Assembly: GCF_052180245.1 (NCBI RefSeq)
Contig: NZ_CP197474.1
Coordinates: 124,001-188,000, forward strand
Direction: 5' to 3'
Source of the DNA: Parapusillimonas sp013416435
Lineage (GTDB): Bacteria > Pseudomonadota > Gammaproteobacteria > Burkholderiales > Burkholderiaceae_B
Length of the DNA stretch: 64,000 nucleotides
Positions 1 to 8,523 of this stretch are shown one piece after another (position 1 is the first letter of the stretch; every line of letters begins with the position of its first letter). The notes beneath the pieces are model-generated. The model was not told the origin of the DNA, did no database searches, and saw only the letters and a list, made by a program, of their open reading frames with translations. Made by a program: the position numbers and the translations under genes.

Positions 1-1
1 C

Positions 2-250
2 TACAGTCACAGCTACAACGCGTCGATTCCCGACTTCGTCGCGCTCGCCCGGGCGTTCGGCTGGGGCGCGGCCAGGGTGGAGAACCCCGCCGAGCTCGAT
101 GCGGCGCTTGCACAGTGCATGGCCTACCCGGGTCCCTATTTCCTGGACGTCGTCGTTCAGCCCCAGGAAAACTGCTTTCCGATGATGCCCGCGGGCTATG
201 GCCATCAGCAAGTGATGCTCTCCGAGGACAATTGGTACGTGGAAGAATAG
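2..250 (+). CDS. Acetolactate synthase large subunit-like TPP enzyme (C-terminal fragment)
   Basis: Only the last 82 residues are present; the gene enters from the left edge. The segment FVALARAFGW, then GPYFLDVVVQPQENCFPMMP, matches the end of the C-terminal thiamine-diphosphate-binding domain of acetolactate synthase large subunits (IlvB/IlvI type), where a D-V-V-V-x-P-x-E-N-x-x-P-M-x-P-x-G segment lies close to the C-terminus. Those enzymes condense pyruvate into acetolactate in branched-chain amino-acid synthesis, but related TPP decarboxylases share this tail, so the substrate cannot be fixed from the fragment. The TRAP transporter genes start 88 bp downstream on the same strand and may be co-transcribed. 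Confidence 0.7.
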   Translation, partial: YSHSYNASIPDFVALARAFGWGAARVENPAELDAALAQCMAYPGPYFLDVVVQPQENCFPMMPAGYGHQQVMLSEDNWYVEE

Positions 251-338
251 GGCGCCACCATAGAAAACCCCAATATTCCGGCACGGGTGAATTAAGGTAC
301 AAATCACGATCAACGTGTAAAGTGAATTTGGGGACAAA

Positions 339-1319
339 ATGCGCAAGACCTGGCTTTCCAAACTGATGGTTGCGGTATCCGTGGCAGGCGTGTTCGCCGC
401 CGCGCCGGCAATGGCCGAAAAAACCCTGAAGATGGCGTACGCGCTTTCGACCAATTCCCATTACGGGGTGGGTGCGGATGCTTTCGCGAAAACCATCGAG
501 GGCGGCACCAAGGGTCAATTCAAGATCCAGCAGTTTCCCAACAGCGCCCTGGGCGGCGAGCGCGAGGTCATCGAAGGCATCCAGTTGGGCACCATCGACC
601 TGGCCATCGTGTCCACCGGCGCCACGCTGAATTTCGTCCCCAAGACCGGCGTGTTCGACATCCCCTTCCTTTTCCGCGACCTGGAACATGCCCGCAAGGT
701 GCTGGATGGCGAAATCGGCCAGAAGATGCTCGAAGAATTTCCCAAGCGCGGCCTGGTCGCCCTGGCCTGGGGCGAACAAGGCTTCCGGCAAATGACCAAC
801 AACACGCGCCCCGTTGCGCAGCCGGCCGATGCAAAAGGCCTGAAAGTGCGCACCATGGAAAACCCCATCCACATCGCGGCATTCCGCGAACTGGGTGTGC
901 TAGCCACGCCCATGGCCTGGCCCGAAGTGGCCACGGCGCTTCAGCAAGGCACCATCGATGGCCAGGAAAATCCCATGTCCGTCATCGTGTCGGCCAAGCT
1001 GCCGCAATTGCAGAAGTATCTGTCCCTGACTTCGCACGTCTACGGACCCGCGCTCGTACTCATGTCTCCGTCCGTGTATGACGGCCTGTCCGACGCCGAC
1101 AAGGGTACCTTCAAAAAAGCCGGGCACGACGCCGCCATCGCCATGCGCGCCTATGTCGACCAGGTCGAAAAGAGCGGCATCGAAGAGGTCAAGAAGCAGG
1201 GCATGCAGGTCAACACCGTCGATCACGCCGCTTTCCAGAAGGCGGTGGAACCCGTCTATCCCCAGTACTACAAGCAGTTCGGCAAGGAACTGGTCGAGTC
1301 CATTCGCAATACCAAGTAA
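339..1319 (+). CDS. dctP: TRAP transporter periplasmic substrate-binding protein (DctP family)
   Basis: A 326-residue protein with a Sec signal peptide (basic MRKTWLSK, hydrophobic core, cleavage near AMA-EK at residue 26). Family features are seen: the N-P-F/L-type region with LGGEREVIEG at 71-80, FDIPFLF at 107-112, the GLKVRTMENP block with the expected carboxylate-binding Arg at about 171, and GTIDGQENP near 205-213. It should capture an organic acid in the periplasm and hand it to the membrane subunits encoded next. A GGGGACAAA sequence just before the ATG can serve as ribosome-binding site. dctQ follows after 9 bp, so dctP-dctQ-dctM form one operon. The ligand is not predictable from sequence alone. 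Confidence 0.9.
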   Translation: MRKTWLSKLMVAVSVAGVFAAAPAMAEKTLKMAYALSTNSHYGVGADAFAKTIEGGTKGQFKIQQFPNSALGGEREVIEGIQLGTIDLAIVSTGATLNFVPKTGVFDIPFLFRDLEHARKVLDGEIGQKMLEEFPKRGLVALAWGEQGFRQMTNNTRPVAQPADAKGLKVRTMENPIHIAAFRELGVLATPMAWPEVATALQQGTIDGQENPMSVIVSAKLPQLQKYLSLTSHVYGPALVLMSPSVYDGLSDADKGTFKKAGHDAAIAMRAYVDQVEKSGIEEVKKQGMQVNTVDHAAFQKAVEPVYPQYYKQFGKELVESIRNTK

Positions 1320-1328
1320 GCATCGCTC

Positions 1329-1826
1329 GTGTCGGCGCTTCGTTTTATTGACCGCGGCCTGTTCCGCCTGGTTTCGGCAGCAGCCCAGCTGTTGATCGTC
1401 TCGGCGGTGGCTGCGGGCTTTTACCAGGTGGTGGCGCGTTTCGTGCTCCAGTCGCCCGCCGACTGGAGCGAGGCCTGGACGCGCGCATCATTGATCTGGA
1501 CGGTGATGCTGGGCATTTCACTGGCTTTCCGGCAAGGGGCCATGCTCAGCGTCGAAATGCTGCATGGCTTTCTCGAGGCACGCAAGAAGCGCTGGCTCGA
1601 ACACCTTATTCTCGCCATCTGCCTGTGCTTTCTGGGCTTCATGGCCTGGGTCGGCGGCCAGATGACCTGGCGGGTGCGTTTCCAGACCATGCCTAGCCTC
1701 GATGTCTCCATTTCCTGGGTGTACATCGCCATTCCCATCGGTGCGGTCCTGGCCATGCTGGCCGTCCTGGCGCATTGGGCCGAGGGCCCTAACCACCCGG
1801 CCACCGTCGACGAAACCGTGATCTGA
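1329..1826 (+). CDS. dctQ: TRAP transporter small permease (DctQ family)
   Basis: A 165-residue membrane protein with four hydrophobic segments (about 17-37, 51-70, 92-110, 130-150), the normal size and topology of the small DctQ subunit that joins the substrate-binding protein to the DctM channel. It contains the W-x-E-A-W-T-R-A segment (Ser-Glu-Ala-Trp-Thr-Arg at about 43-51) typical of the family. The start is GTG, nine bases after the dctP stop; no ATG start preserves the first helix. Translational coupling with dctP is likely. Confidence 0.88.
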   Translation: MSALRFIDRGLFRLVSAAAQLLIVSAVAAGFYQVVARFVLQSPADWSEAWTRASLIWTVMLGISLAFRQGAMLSVEMLHGFLEARKKRWLEHLILAICLCFLGFMAWVGGQMTWRVRFQTMPSLDVSISWVYIAIPIGAVLAMLAVLAHWAEGPNHPATVDETVI

Positions 1827-1875
1827 CATGAACATGCGTTCTGCAACTCCAGTCATCGCAACAGGTGGTTGAACC

Positions 1876-3156
1876 ATGTCCCAGCTGATGGTTGTATCGA
1901 TGCTGCTGTTCTTCGCGCTGTCGGTGCCGGTGGCGGTGTCCATCGGCCTGGCCAGCATGCTGGGCGTAGCGTACGACGGACAGATGACCTGGCTGGTGAT
2001 CGCGCAGCAGATCTACGCGGCGCTGGACAAATACCCGCTGGTGGCGGTGCCTTTCTTCATTCTTGCCGGCAACCTGATGGAGGCGGGCGGCATTTCCGAG
2101 CGCATGGTGGACTTCGCCAAGAGCGTGGTCGGCGGCTTGCAGGGCGGCCTGGCTTGCAGCTGCGTGCTCACTTGCATGATCTTCGCCGCGGTGGCCGGCT
2201 CCAGCGTGGCCACCACCTTCGCCGTCGGGGCCATTCTCATTCCGGCCATGGTCAAGCACGGCTATCCCAGGCCTTTTGCCGCCTCGCTGCAAACCTCTGC
2301 CGCTGAGCTGGGCGTGATCATCCCTCCGTCCATACCGATGATCCTGTTCGCGGTGGCCACGGACACCTCGGTGGGCGAGCTATTCATCGCCGGCATAGGT
2401 CCGGGTCTGCTCATCAGCGGCGCGCTGATGCTCTATGTCTGGCTGTATGCCCGCCGCCATGGCTATGGCAAGCATGACGGCGATGGGCGGCTTGCGCTGT
2501 GGCCTGCATTCAAGCGTTCATGGCTTGCGCTGCTGATGCCTGTGATCATCCTGGGGGGCATTTACGGCGGCATCTTCACGCCCACCGAGGCATCGGCGGT
2601 GGCGGTGATGTACGCGCTGGTGGTCGGCATATTCGTATACCGCAAGATCACGTTCGCGTCGCTGTCCCATACCTTGCACCGTTCCGTGATTTCTACGGCG
2701 GTGATCATGTTCGTTATTGCGAATGCAGGGGTATTCGGCTTTCTGCTGAACCGGGCCGGGGTTCCCGCTGCGCTGGGCGAATGGCTGGGCCATCTGTTCA
2801 GCGATAAATACGCTTTTCTGATAGGCGTGAACGCGGCGCTGTTCATCATCGGCATGTTCATCGAGACCTCGGCATCGATCGTGGTGCTGGCGCCGCTGCT
2901 GCTGCCGGTGGCCATGCAATTCGGCGTCGATCCGGCGCACTTCGGTGTGATCATGGTGGTGAATCTGGCATTGGGCATGGTTACGCCGCCCTTCGGCGTG
3001 AACTTGTTCGCCGCCTGCGCCGTGGCGAACCTGCCCATCGAGCGCCTGATCAGGTCGCTGCTGCCTTTCGTGGCCGTGGTGGTTGCCTGCCTGATGGTGA
3101 TTACCTACGTGCCTGAGATATCCTTGTTTTTCAAGGAGCTGGTGTATGGGGCTTGA
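1876..3156 (+). CDS. dctM: TRAP transporter large permease (DctM family)
   Basis: A 426-residue, very hydrophobic protein with about 11-12 membrane helices, the channel subunit of the TRAP transporter. Family signatures include VPFFILAGNLMEAGG near residue 57, the AAVAGSSVATTFAVG region near 104, IIPPSIPMILFA near 149, GGIFTPTEASAVAV near 227, and GMVTPPFGVNLF near 370. It is driven by a cation gradient, not ATP. It begins 49 bp after dctQ; a 14-codon ORF fits in that gap but has nothing to support it. A 30-bp palindromic repeat follows 15 bp after the stop. Confidence 0.92.
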   Translation: MSQLMVVSMLLFFALSVPVAVSIGLASMLGVAYDGQMTWLVIAQQIYAALDKYPLVAVPFFILAGNLMEAGGISERMVDFAKSVVGGLQGGLACSCVLTCMIFAAVAGSSVATTFAVGAILIPAMVKHGYPRPFAASLQTSAAELGVIIPPSIPMILFAVATDTSVGELFIAGIGPGLLISGALMLYVWLYARRHGYGKHDGDGRLALWPAFKRSWLALLMPVIILGGIYGGIFTPTEASAVAVMYALVVGIFVYRKITFASLSHTLHRSVISTAVIMFVIANAGVFGFLLNRAGVPAALGEWLGHLFSDKYAFLIGVNAALFIIGMFIETSASIVVLAPLLLPVAMQFGVDPAHFGVIMVVNLALGMVTPPFGVNLFAACAVANLPIERLIRSLLPFVAVVVACLMVITYVPEISLFFKELVYGA

Positions 3157-3170
3157 TGTCGGGGCGCCAT

Positions 3171-3200
3171 GGGGTCAGACCCCGTACGGGGTCTGACCCC
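3171..3200. repeat. 30-bp palindromic repeat, centre GTAC
   Basis: Perfect consensus copy: arms GGGGTCAGACCCC and GGGGTCTGACCCC around GTAC. It lies 15 bp after the dctM stop codon, in the convergent dctM/tetR gap. Confidence 0.95.
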
Positions 3201-3327
3201 ATCACATCGCCACAGCCTGAGCCGCTCCAGATACTAAAAACAAATGACGAAAGCCGTGTTTGATCGAGCTGGATATCAATAAATCGATACTGCGCGCACA
3301 GGTCCTCAGCCGCGGATAGACGAATAA

Positions 3328-3357
3328 GAGGTCAGACCCCGTTCGGGGTCTGACCCC
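3328..3357. repeat. 30-bp palindromic repeat, centre GTTC
   Basis: Copy with one arm change (GAGGTC at the left end) and centre GTTC, 19 bp from the tetR stop. The following bases to about 3393 resemble further degenerate half copies (CGGTCC, ACGGGTCAGG, GAACGGTC) and run into the last codons of tetR. Confidence 0.85.
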
Positions 3358-3375
3358 GAACGGTCCCGTAACGGG

Positions 3376-3981
3376 TCAGGCCCGAACGGTCTCGCGGTCG
3401 AGCACACCGTTCAGATACGTGTCCAGGTAAATGTCGATGATCTCCACCGCACTGTGCTTGCCCCCCTTCCGGAACCAGCGGGGGAGCTGGTTGATGATGG
3501 ACAGCAGGAACTTGCTGGAAAGATTGATGTCGATGTCCTTCCGGAACTGGCCGGCCTCCATGCCTTCATGGATGATTTCCTTCAGCAGGCTTTCGTAGCG
3601 GTCCCGCACCTGCAGGACTTCGGAGCGTGTCTCGCTGGACTGCGTGCTCCAGAAGATCGCCGAACCGGACATCCAGCTGTCCTGGTTTCTTTCGAAGCGG
3701 GCGGCGGAAGCGTGCATGTAGGCGCGCAGGCGGTCTATGGGCAGCGGCCCCGCCTTGTCCAGCGCACTGCTCACCTCCATGAGCAGCTCGTCCATGCCGG
3801 TTCGGGAGCTCGCCCGATAGATGGCTTCCTTGCTGGTGAAGTGGTGATACAAGGCCGCTTTGGTCAGACCGATTTCCGCGGCGATCATGCTGATCGACGC
3901 ACCTTCGTATCCATGGCGGGCGAACACGCGGCGTGCCGCTTCGATGATTTTGTGTCGACGATCAGGGTCTCGTGTCGCCAT
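3376..3981 (-). CDS. TetR/AcrR-family transcriptional regulator
   Basis: A 201-residue one-component regulator. The N-terminal helix-turn-helix is clear: IIEAARRVFARHGYEGASIS, then MIAAEIGLTKAALYHHFTSK at about 32-51, the TetR recognition region with the Y-H-H-F signature. The rest is a helical ligand-binding/dimer domain. It is encoded 104 bp downstream of the acyl-CoA synthetase gene on the same strand, at the end of the operon that starts near 11.3 kb. Regulators of this class next to acyl-CoA genes usually sense acyl-CoA or CoA-pathway intermediates. No palindrome lies at its own 5' side that matches the large one at 11347-11390, so its likely operator is the operon promoter (inference). 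Confidence 0.88.
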   Translation of the reverse strand: MATRDPDRRHKIIEAARRVFARHGYEGASISMIAAEIGLTKAALYHHFTSKEAIYRASSRTGMDELLMEVSSALDKAGPLPIDRLRAYMHASAARFERNQDSWMSGSAIFWSTQSSETRSEVLQVRDRYESLLKEIIHEGMEAGQFRKDIDINLSSKFLLSIINQLPRWFRKGGKHSAVEIIDIYLDTYLNGVLDRETVRA

Positions 3982-4004
3982 GAAACTAGCCTCATGAATG
4001 GGTT

Positions 4005-4030
4005 AGGGCCTGTCAGCGTCAACAGGCCCT
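4005..4030 (-). terminator. Inverted repeat between acyl-CoA synthetase and tetR
   Basis: Perfect 9-bp arms AGGGCCTGT and ACAGGCCCT around an 8-base loop, between the stop of the acyl-CoA synthetase gene (4086) and the tetR start (3981). There is no T-run after the stem on the minus strand, so it is not a classical intrinsic terminator; it may attenuate read-through into tetR or stabilise the upstream mRNA 3' end. Confidence 0.3.
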
Positions 4031-4085
4031 GCGGCATACTCCTCGAAAGACTGCCATACGCCCGGATTATAGAAGGGACTTGGCT

Positions 4086-6215
4086 TCAGGCGGCCGCGTT
4101 GAAGGAAACCACCGCATCCAGGCAGGCTGCGCCGTCGTCGAGCACGACGAAAGGATTCACGTCGACGCCTTCCAGGACATGCGCCCAGTCTTCGGCGAAG
4201 GCCGAGAGACCCAAAAGCGCCTGGGTCAGCGCGCCCACGTCCTGGGCCGGCTGGCCTCGCCATCCGAGCAGCAATTGCGACGCCTTGACCGAACGTATCA
4301 ATTGTTCGGCGCGGGCGGACGAAAGCGGCACGGAAGCGAAGGCGACATCGCGGAACAGCTCTACGGCCACGCCGCCCAGGCCGAACATCACCATGGGGCC
4401 GAAGATCGGATCCACGTGGACGCCGAGGATGGTTTCGGTTCCTTTGCGCACCATGGGCGCGATCAGCACCCCCTCGATCCGCGGCGCATCCGGCAAAGCC
4501 TCGGCCTTGCCCATCAGCCTGCCGAAGGCCTGGCGTACCGCATCGTCGTCCGCCAGGTTCAGGACCACGCCGCCAAACTCGGTTTTATGCTGAATGTCCG
4601 GCGAGACGATTTTCGCGACCACGGGATAGCCCAGCTTCTGCGCCGCCGCGACGGCCTCGGCTTCGGTCGCGCAAAGCGTTTCCGGGGGAACGGGCAGGCC
4701 GTAATCCGCCAGCAGCCGCTTGGCCTGCATCTCGTTCAACGAGCCGGCGCCCGGGTCGACAGGCGTGCTCGTCCGTTTTGCCTGGCGGTCGGGATCGGGC
4801 AGGCCGGGATGCAGCGATGCGCGCCGCCGCTCGATCTCGCACAGGGCACCCACGGCGCGCACCGCGCGGCCCGGGTCCGAAAAGATGACCAGGCCCTCGG
4901 CCTCCAGCTGTCGGCGCATCTCGTCGTCCGATGGTCCCACCAGCACGAGCAGGCGATCCGGATGCTTCCTGCGCAATTCCGCGAGATCCGCCAGCAGCGG
5001 AACGAAGCGGCGCGGATCGCAGGGGATCTGGGCCAGATAGATGAAATGCGTTGCGCAGTCGGTTTCCTGGATGACCAGATCCACCAGGTCCGGTATGCCG
5101 CGTTTGATGGCGCCGATTTGCGCCGTGGTGTCCAGCGGATTCACGCCCACCAGGAACGGTACGATGTCGCGTATCCGCGCCTGCAGGGCCGGGGAAATGG
5201 TGGGGATGGCGACGCCATAGCGCTCGGCGTCGTCGGCCATCAGGACACCGATGCCGCCGGAGACGGTGATGATATTGGCGCGATCGTTCGACGGCTGCGC
5301 AAGCTGGGTGCGCACGTAGGCGATATCCAGCATTTCTTCGATGGACTGCGCACGCCAGGCGCCGCATTCCCGGCAGACGACGTCGAAGATCTTGTCGTCG
5401 CCGGCGATCGCGCCCGTATGGGTGGCGGCGGCCTGCTGGCCGGTGGCCGAACTCCCCACTTTCATCAGGATGACGGGCTTGCCGGCCTGTGCCGCCTTCA
5501 ACAGGGCGCGGCGCAGGCGGTTGCCGTCGCGGCAGCCTTCGATGGCGGCGCAGATGACGCGGGTCTCGGGGTCGGATGCCAGGAAATCGATGCATTCCGT
5601 GACGTCGATGTCCGCTTCGTTACCGGTGGCCACGATGCGGGCAATGCCCAGGCCGCGCTGGATCGCCTGGGCGTAGGCGCAGGATCCGAACGCGCCGCTT
5701 TGCGTGGCGAAGCTGATGCCGCCGGGCTGCGGCACGAGCGCTTCGAGGGCGGTGGAGAAGGTGGCGAAATAACGATTCCGCACACTGACTATGCCCAGGC
5801 AGTTGGGTCCGAGCAAGCGCACACCGTGCTGCGCGGCCAGCGCGGTCATTTCTTCCTGGCGCAGGCGGCCCTCTTCGCTTTCCTCGGCGAAACCGGAGCT
5901 CAGCACCTGCACGGCCTTGATGCCTTTGGCGACGCAATCGCGCAGCGCATCGAGCGCGGCCGAGGCGGGAACGATGATCAGCGCCTGGTCGACGTCGCCC
6001 GGAATGTCGGCCAGCGTCGGGTAGGCTTTCAGCCCTTGCACGGTCTCCGAGCGTTTGTTGATGGGATAGATCTGACCGGCAAAGCCGGCTTCACGCAGGA
6101 AACGGATGGGCCTGCCGCCCAGCTTGGAAGGGTCGGACGATGCGCCGATGATGGCGACGGACCGCGGATTGAAGAACGGGTCCAGGGCGTGGGCCCCTAT
6201 TGCTGCTTGAGTCAT
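4086..6215 (-). CDS. NDP-forming acyl-CoA synthetase (fused alpha/beta, ATP-grasp)
   Basis: A 709-residue enzyme of the acetyl-CoA synthetase (NDP-forming) family. It would activate a carboxylic acid to its acyl-CoA through a phospho-His intermediate. An N-terminal CoA-binding Rossmann domain starts FFNPRSVAIIGASSDPSKLGG (residues 14-34). The succinyl-CoA-ligase-like domain carries GVRLLGPNCLG near 131 and THTGAIAG with the probable phosphorylated His266. A C-terminal ATP-grasp domain (from about 480) contains GYPVVAKIVSPDIQHKTEFG. The open frame runs further upstream, but the ATG at 6215 overlaps the stop of the preceding dehydrogenase gene by four bases and begins exactly at the family N-terminus. 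The true acid substrate is unknown. Confidence 0.88.
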   Translation of the reverse strand: MTQAAIGAHALDPFFNPRSVAIIGASSDPSKLGGRPIRFLREAGFAGQIYPINKRSETVQGLKAYPTLADIPGDVDQALIIVPASAALDALRDCVAKGIKAVQVLSSGFAEESEEGRLRQEEMTALAAQHGVRLLGPNCLGIVSVRNRYFATFSTALEALVPQPGGISFATQSGAFGSCAYAQAIQRGLGIARIVATGNEADIDVTECIDFLASDPETRVICAAIEGCRDGNRLRRALLKAAQAGKPVILMKVGSSATGQQAAATHTGAIAGDDKIFDVVCRECGAWRAQSIEEMLDIAYVRTQLAQPSNDRANIITVSGGIGVLMADDAERYGVAIPTISPALQARIRDIVPFLVGVNPLDTTAQIGAIKRGIPDLVDLVIQETDCATHFIYLAQIPCDPRRFVPLLADLAELRRKHPDRLLVLVGPSDDEMRRQLEAEGLVIFSDPGRAVRAVGALCEIERRRASLHPGLPDPDRQAKRTSTPVDPGAGSLNEMQAKRLLADYGLPVPPETLCATEAEAVAAAQKLGYPVVAKIVSPDIQHKTEFGGVVLNLADDDAVRQAFGRLMGKAEALPDAPRIEGVLIAPMVRKGTETILGVHVDPIFGPMVMFGLGGVAVELFRDVAFASVPLSSARAEQLIRSVKASQLLLGWRGQPAQDVGALTQALLGLSAFAEDWAHVLEGVDVNPFVVLDDGAACLDAVVSFNAAA

Positions 6216-7303
6216 TGGCCGCTTGCTCCTTGGAATTCGCCCAGCGCCTTGATGTGGCTGTAGGCATCGCCGTAGCGGAAGGCCAGCGCGATCAGGCGCG
6301 TGGCCATGCGGGCCGCCAGGGTTTCCTGCGTCATGCCCATGCCTCCGTGCAGCTGGATGGCCGCCTGTGCGAATTCTATCGCCTGTTCTCGTACGTAAAG
6401 GCCCAGCAGATCGAAGGCCGCCGCGCTTTCCGACGGATGCTTTGCGCCGTCCAGCGAACGCAGGGACGACATCAGCAGGCATTTGCAGCTCTCGAAAATC
6501 ACGTACAGCTTCGCAGCATCGTGGCGCAGCACCTGGAATTGAGCCAGCGCCTGTCCGAACTGTTTCCGTTCCTGCAGATACCGCAATGTCTCGGCGAGCG
6601 CATAGTTCATCGTGCAGACGATGTCGGCACCTATCGCGGCTTGCGCGATCTGCCACCCTGCGGATTGCATGGCCGTGGCGGCGTCGCCGCGGGCCAGGAT
6701 ATTGGCGTCGGCCAGTGGGAATCCGTTCAGGTCCAAGGACTGTACGGGGCGGCCCTCGACCGTGGCATATGATGCCGCGCGCCCGGCCAGTTGCGCGGCG
6801 TCGGCCTGGATCACCAGTGCCGCGCCCGAGCCGGCGTCGACGGCGTTGAACAGGATGTGGCTGCACTCGGCCGTCAGTTCGACGGGCTCGAGCTTGCCCG
6901 CCAGCGTCCAGCCGCCCGTTCCGGAGGACAGGACGGGGAGCGCCTGGCTTTCGCGATGCGTCAGGGGGCCGGCGAATTCGGCGCAGGCTTCACCGGCCGC
7001 GATTTGAGCTCGAAGCCCTTCGACGGCGGCGCCGGCCGGCGCCGCGCCCAGCATGGCGGGCACGATGCCGCAGCGCGTCAGGATGGGGAGGTTGACGGCA
7101 CGCGCCGCCATGCCTTCGATAAGAGACCCGAGGTCGTTGAAGCTGCCGCCATAGCCGCCGTCCGCTTCAGGGATCAGGGTCGCGCTCCAGCCCATCTCCT
7201 GGATGATGGAAGGGACGGGTGTTGCCGTGTCGGCATCCTTGGCGTAGCGCTGCGCGCCATCGAACAGGACGCCAGGAAATACAACTGCTGGTTCAAAAGC
7301 CAT
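6212..7303 (-). CDS. Acyl-CoA dehydrogenase, short paralogue
   Basis: A 363-residue FAD-dependent acyl-CoA dehydrogenase-family protein. The C-terminal helical domain is recognisable (RKQFGQALAQFQVLRHDAAK, then AIQLHGGMGMTQE near residue 325), while the N-terminal half is short and diverged, with PEADGGYGGSF near 46. It lies three bases after a longer dehydrogenase gene (7307-8521) and overlaps the synthetase gene by four bases. Adjacent unequal dehydrogenase genes in degradation operons can encode heteromeric enzymes in which only one subunit carries the full active site. That arrangement is plausible here but unproven. A GGAG motif stands before the ATG. Confidence 0.85.
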   Translation of the reverse strand: MAFEPAVVFPGVLFDGAQRYAKDADTATPVPSIIQEMGWSATLIPEADGGYGGSFNDLGSLIEGMAARAVNLPILTRCGIVPAMLGAAPAGAAVEGLRAQIAAGEACAEFAGPLTHRESQALPVLSSGTGGWTLAGKLEPVELTAECSHILFNAVDAGSGAALVIQADAAQLAGRAASYATVEGRPVQSLDLNGFPLADANILARGDAATAMQSAGWQIAQAAIGADIVCTMNYALAETLRYLQERKQFGQALAQFQVLRHDAAKLYVIFESCKCLLMSSLRSLDGAKHPSESAAAFDLLGLYVREQAIEFAQAAIQLHGGMGMTQETLAARMATRLIALAFRYGDAYSHIKALGEFQGASGQ

Positions 7304-7306
7304 GGA

Positions 7307-8521
7307 TCATGCTCCTAACAATTCACGCGCGACGACATTGCGCTGAACTTCGGTCGTGCCGCCTGCGATGGTCTTCGAGCGGGTGAACAGATAGTTCTGC
7401 AGCCAGAGTCCGGATTCGGTCTGGTCGCCCTGGTCGGTCAGGAAGCGCTGCGTGGCGGTCGGCCCGGTGATCCTGAGGGCCACTTCGGTCAGTGACTGGG
7501 CGGCCAGGCTGCACATGAGCTTCAGGGCGGAAGGCTTGGCGCCCAAGGGCCGCTTTTGCATCATGTCGTCGATGGCGGAAGCCAGCATTTCACGCGCGCC
7601 CTTGATCTGCGCGGCCAGCATGAGCATGCGCTGGTCCAGCGCCGCATAGTCGTGGTTGTGGGCGTTTTCCTGCTTGCTGTTCCAGAGCAGATGCGCGATG
7701 CGGCGCCATTGGCGCACCAGCTGCGCAACGGCGGCCGGCGGCAGGCGCTCGCGTTCCAGCAGGTATTTGGCGCAGTTCCAGCCTTTTCCTTCGTCGCCCA
7801 CCAGGCGGTCGACCGGCACCCGGACGTTTTCGAAGAAGACCTCGTTGACGTGATGCCAGCCATCTATCGTCTCGATGGGACGCACGGTGATTCCCGGCGT
7901 ATCCATGTCGACGAGCAGCAATGAAATGCCTTCTTGCTTCTTGCCTTCGCGCGAAGTGCGCACCAGCAGGTAGATGATGTTGGCCTCGTGGCCATGCGAT
8001 GTCCAGATCTTCTGGCCATTGACGACGTAGTGGTCGCCATCCCGCTCCGCGCGGGTTTGCAGCGAGGCCAGGTCGGAGCCTGAGTTCGGCTCGGAATAGC
8101 CCTGGCACCACCAGTCCGAGGTATCGATGATGCGAGGCAGGTACTTTGCCTTTTGCTCCGGCGTGCCGAAATGCATGATGACCGGGCCGATATGGCCCAG
8201 GCCATGGTGGTAAAGCGGCGGGCAATCGAAGTCGGCGATGGCTTCCTCGAAGATCATGCGTTGCCGCAAGTCCCATCCGGTGCCGCCGTGTTCCTTGGGC
8301 CAACTGGGCGCTGCCCAGCCCTGCTTGTGCAGGATCTGCTGCCAGCGGCTGTATACGGGGCGCGTGATCTTTTCGCCGTTCCTGACTTTTTCGCGGATAT
8401 CGTCCGGGCAGTTTTGTTCAGCGAACTGGCGGACCTCGTTCTGGAACTCCAGGTATTTCCCCGTCTCGTTATTGCCGGTGCTGGGCAGCGACAGGAACCG
8501 CTCGTTCAATGCGTGCTTCAT
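7307..8521 (-). CDS. Acyl-CoA dehydrogenase, long paralogue
   Basis: About 404 residues. The family is clear from WAAPSWPKEHGGTGWDLRQR near 70, GYSEPNSGSDLASLQTRAER near 140 (FAD/substrate loop), YVVNGQKIWTSHGHEANI, and the C-terminal SKTIAGGTTEVQRNVVAREL segment that forms part of the FAD-binding dimer contact. It introduces the alpha,beta double bond into an acyl-CoA. A TTG at 8527 is in frame, but the ATG at 8521 (MKHALNERFLSLP) is preferred because it leaves three bases after the hydratase stop. Operon mate of the short dehydrogenase at 6212-7303. Confidence 0.9.
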   Translation of the reverse strand: MKHALNERFLSLPSTGNNETGKYLEFQNEVRQFAEQNCPDDIREKVRNGEKITRPVYSRWQQILHKQGWAAPSWPKEHGGTGWDLRQRMIFEEAIADFDCPPLYHHGLGHIGPVIMHFGTPEQKAKYLPRIIDTSDWWCQGYSEPNSGSDLASLQTRAERDGDHYVVNGQKIWTSHGHEANIIYLLVRTSREGKKQEGISLLLVDMDTPGITVRPIETIDGWHHVNEVFFENVRVPVDRLVGDEGKGWNCAKYLLERERLPPAAVAQLVRQWRRIAHLLWNSKQENAHNHDYAALDQRMLMLAAQIKGAREMLASAIDDMMQKRPLGAKPSALKLMCSLAAQSLTEVALRITGPTATQRFLTDQGDQTESGLWLQNYLFTRSKTIAGGTTEVQRNVVARELLGA

Positions 8522-8523
8522 GC

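Noticed and set aside
1828..1872. A 14-codon ORF between dctQ and dctM
   Set aside because: Too short, no ribosome-binding site and no known TRAP component of this size.
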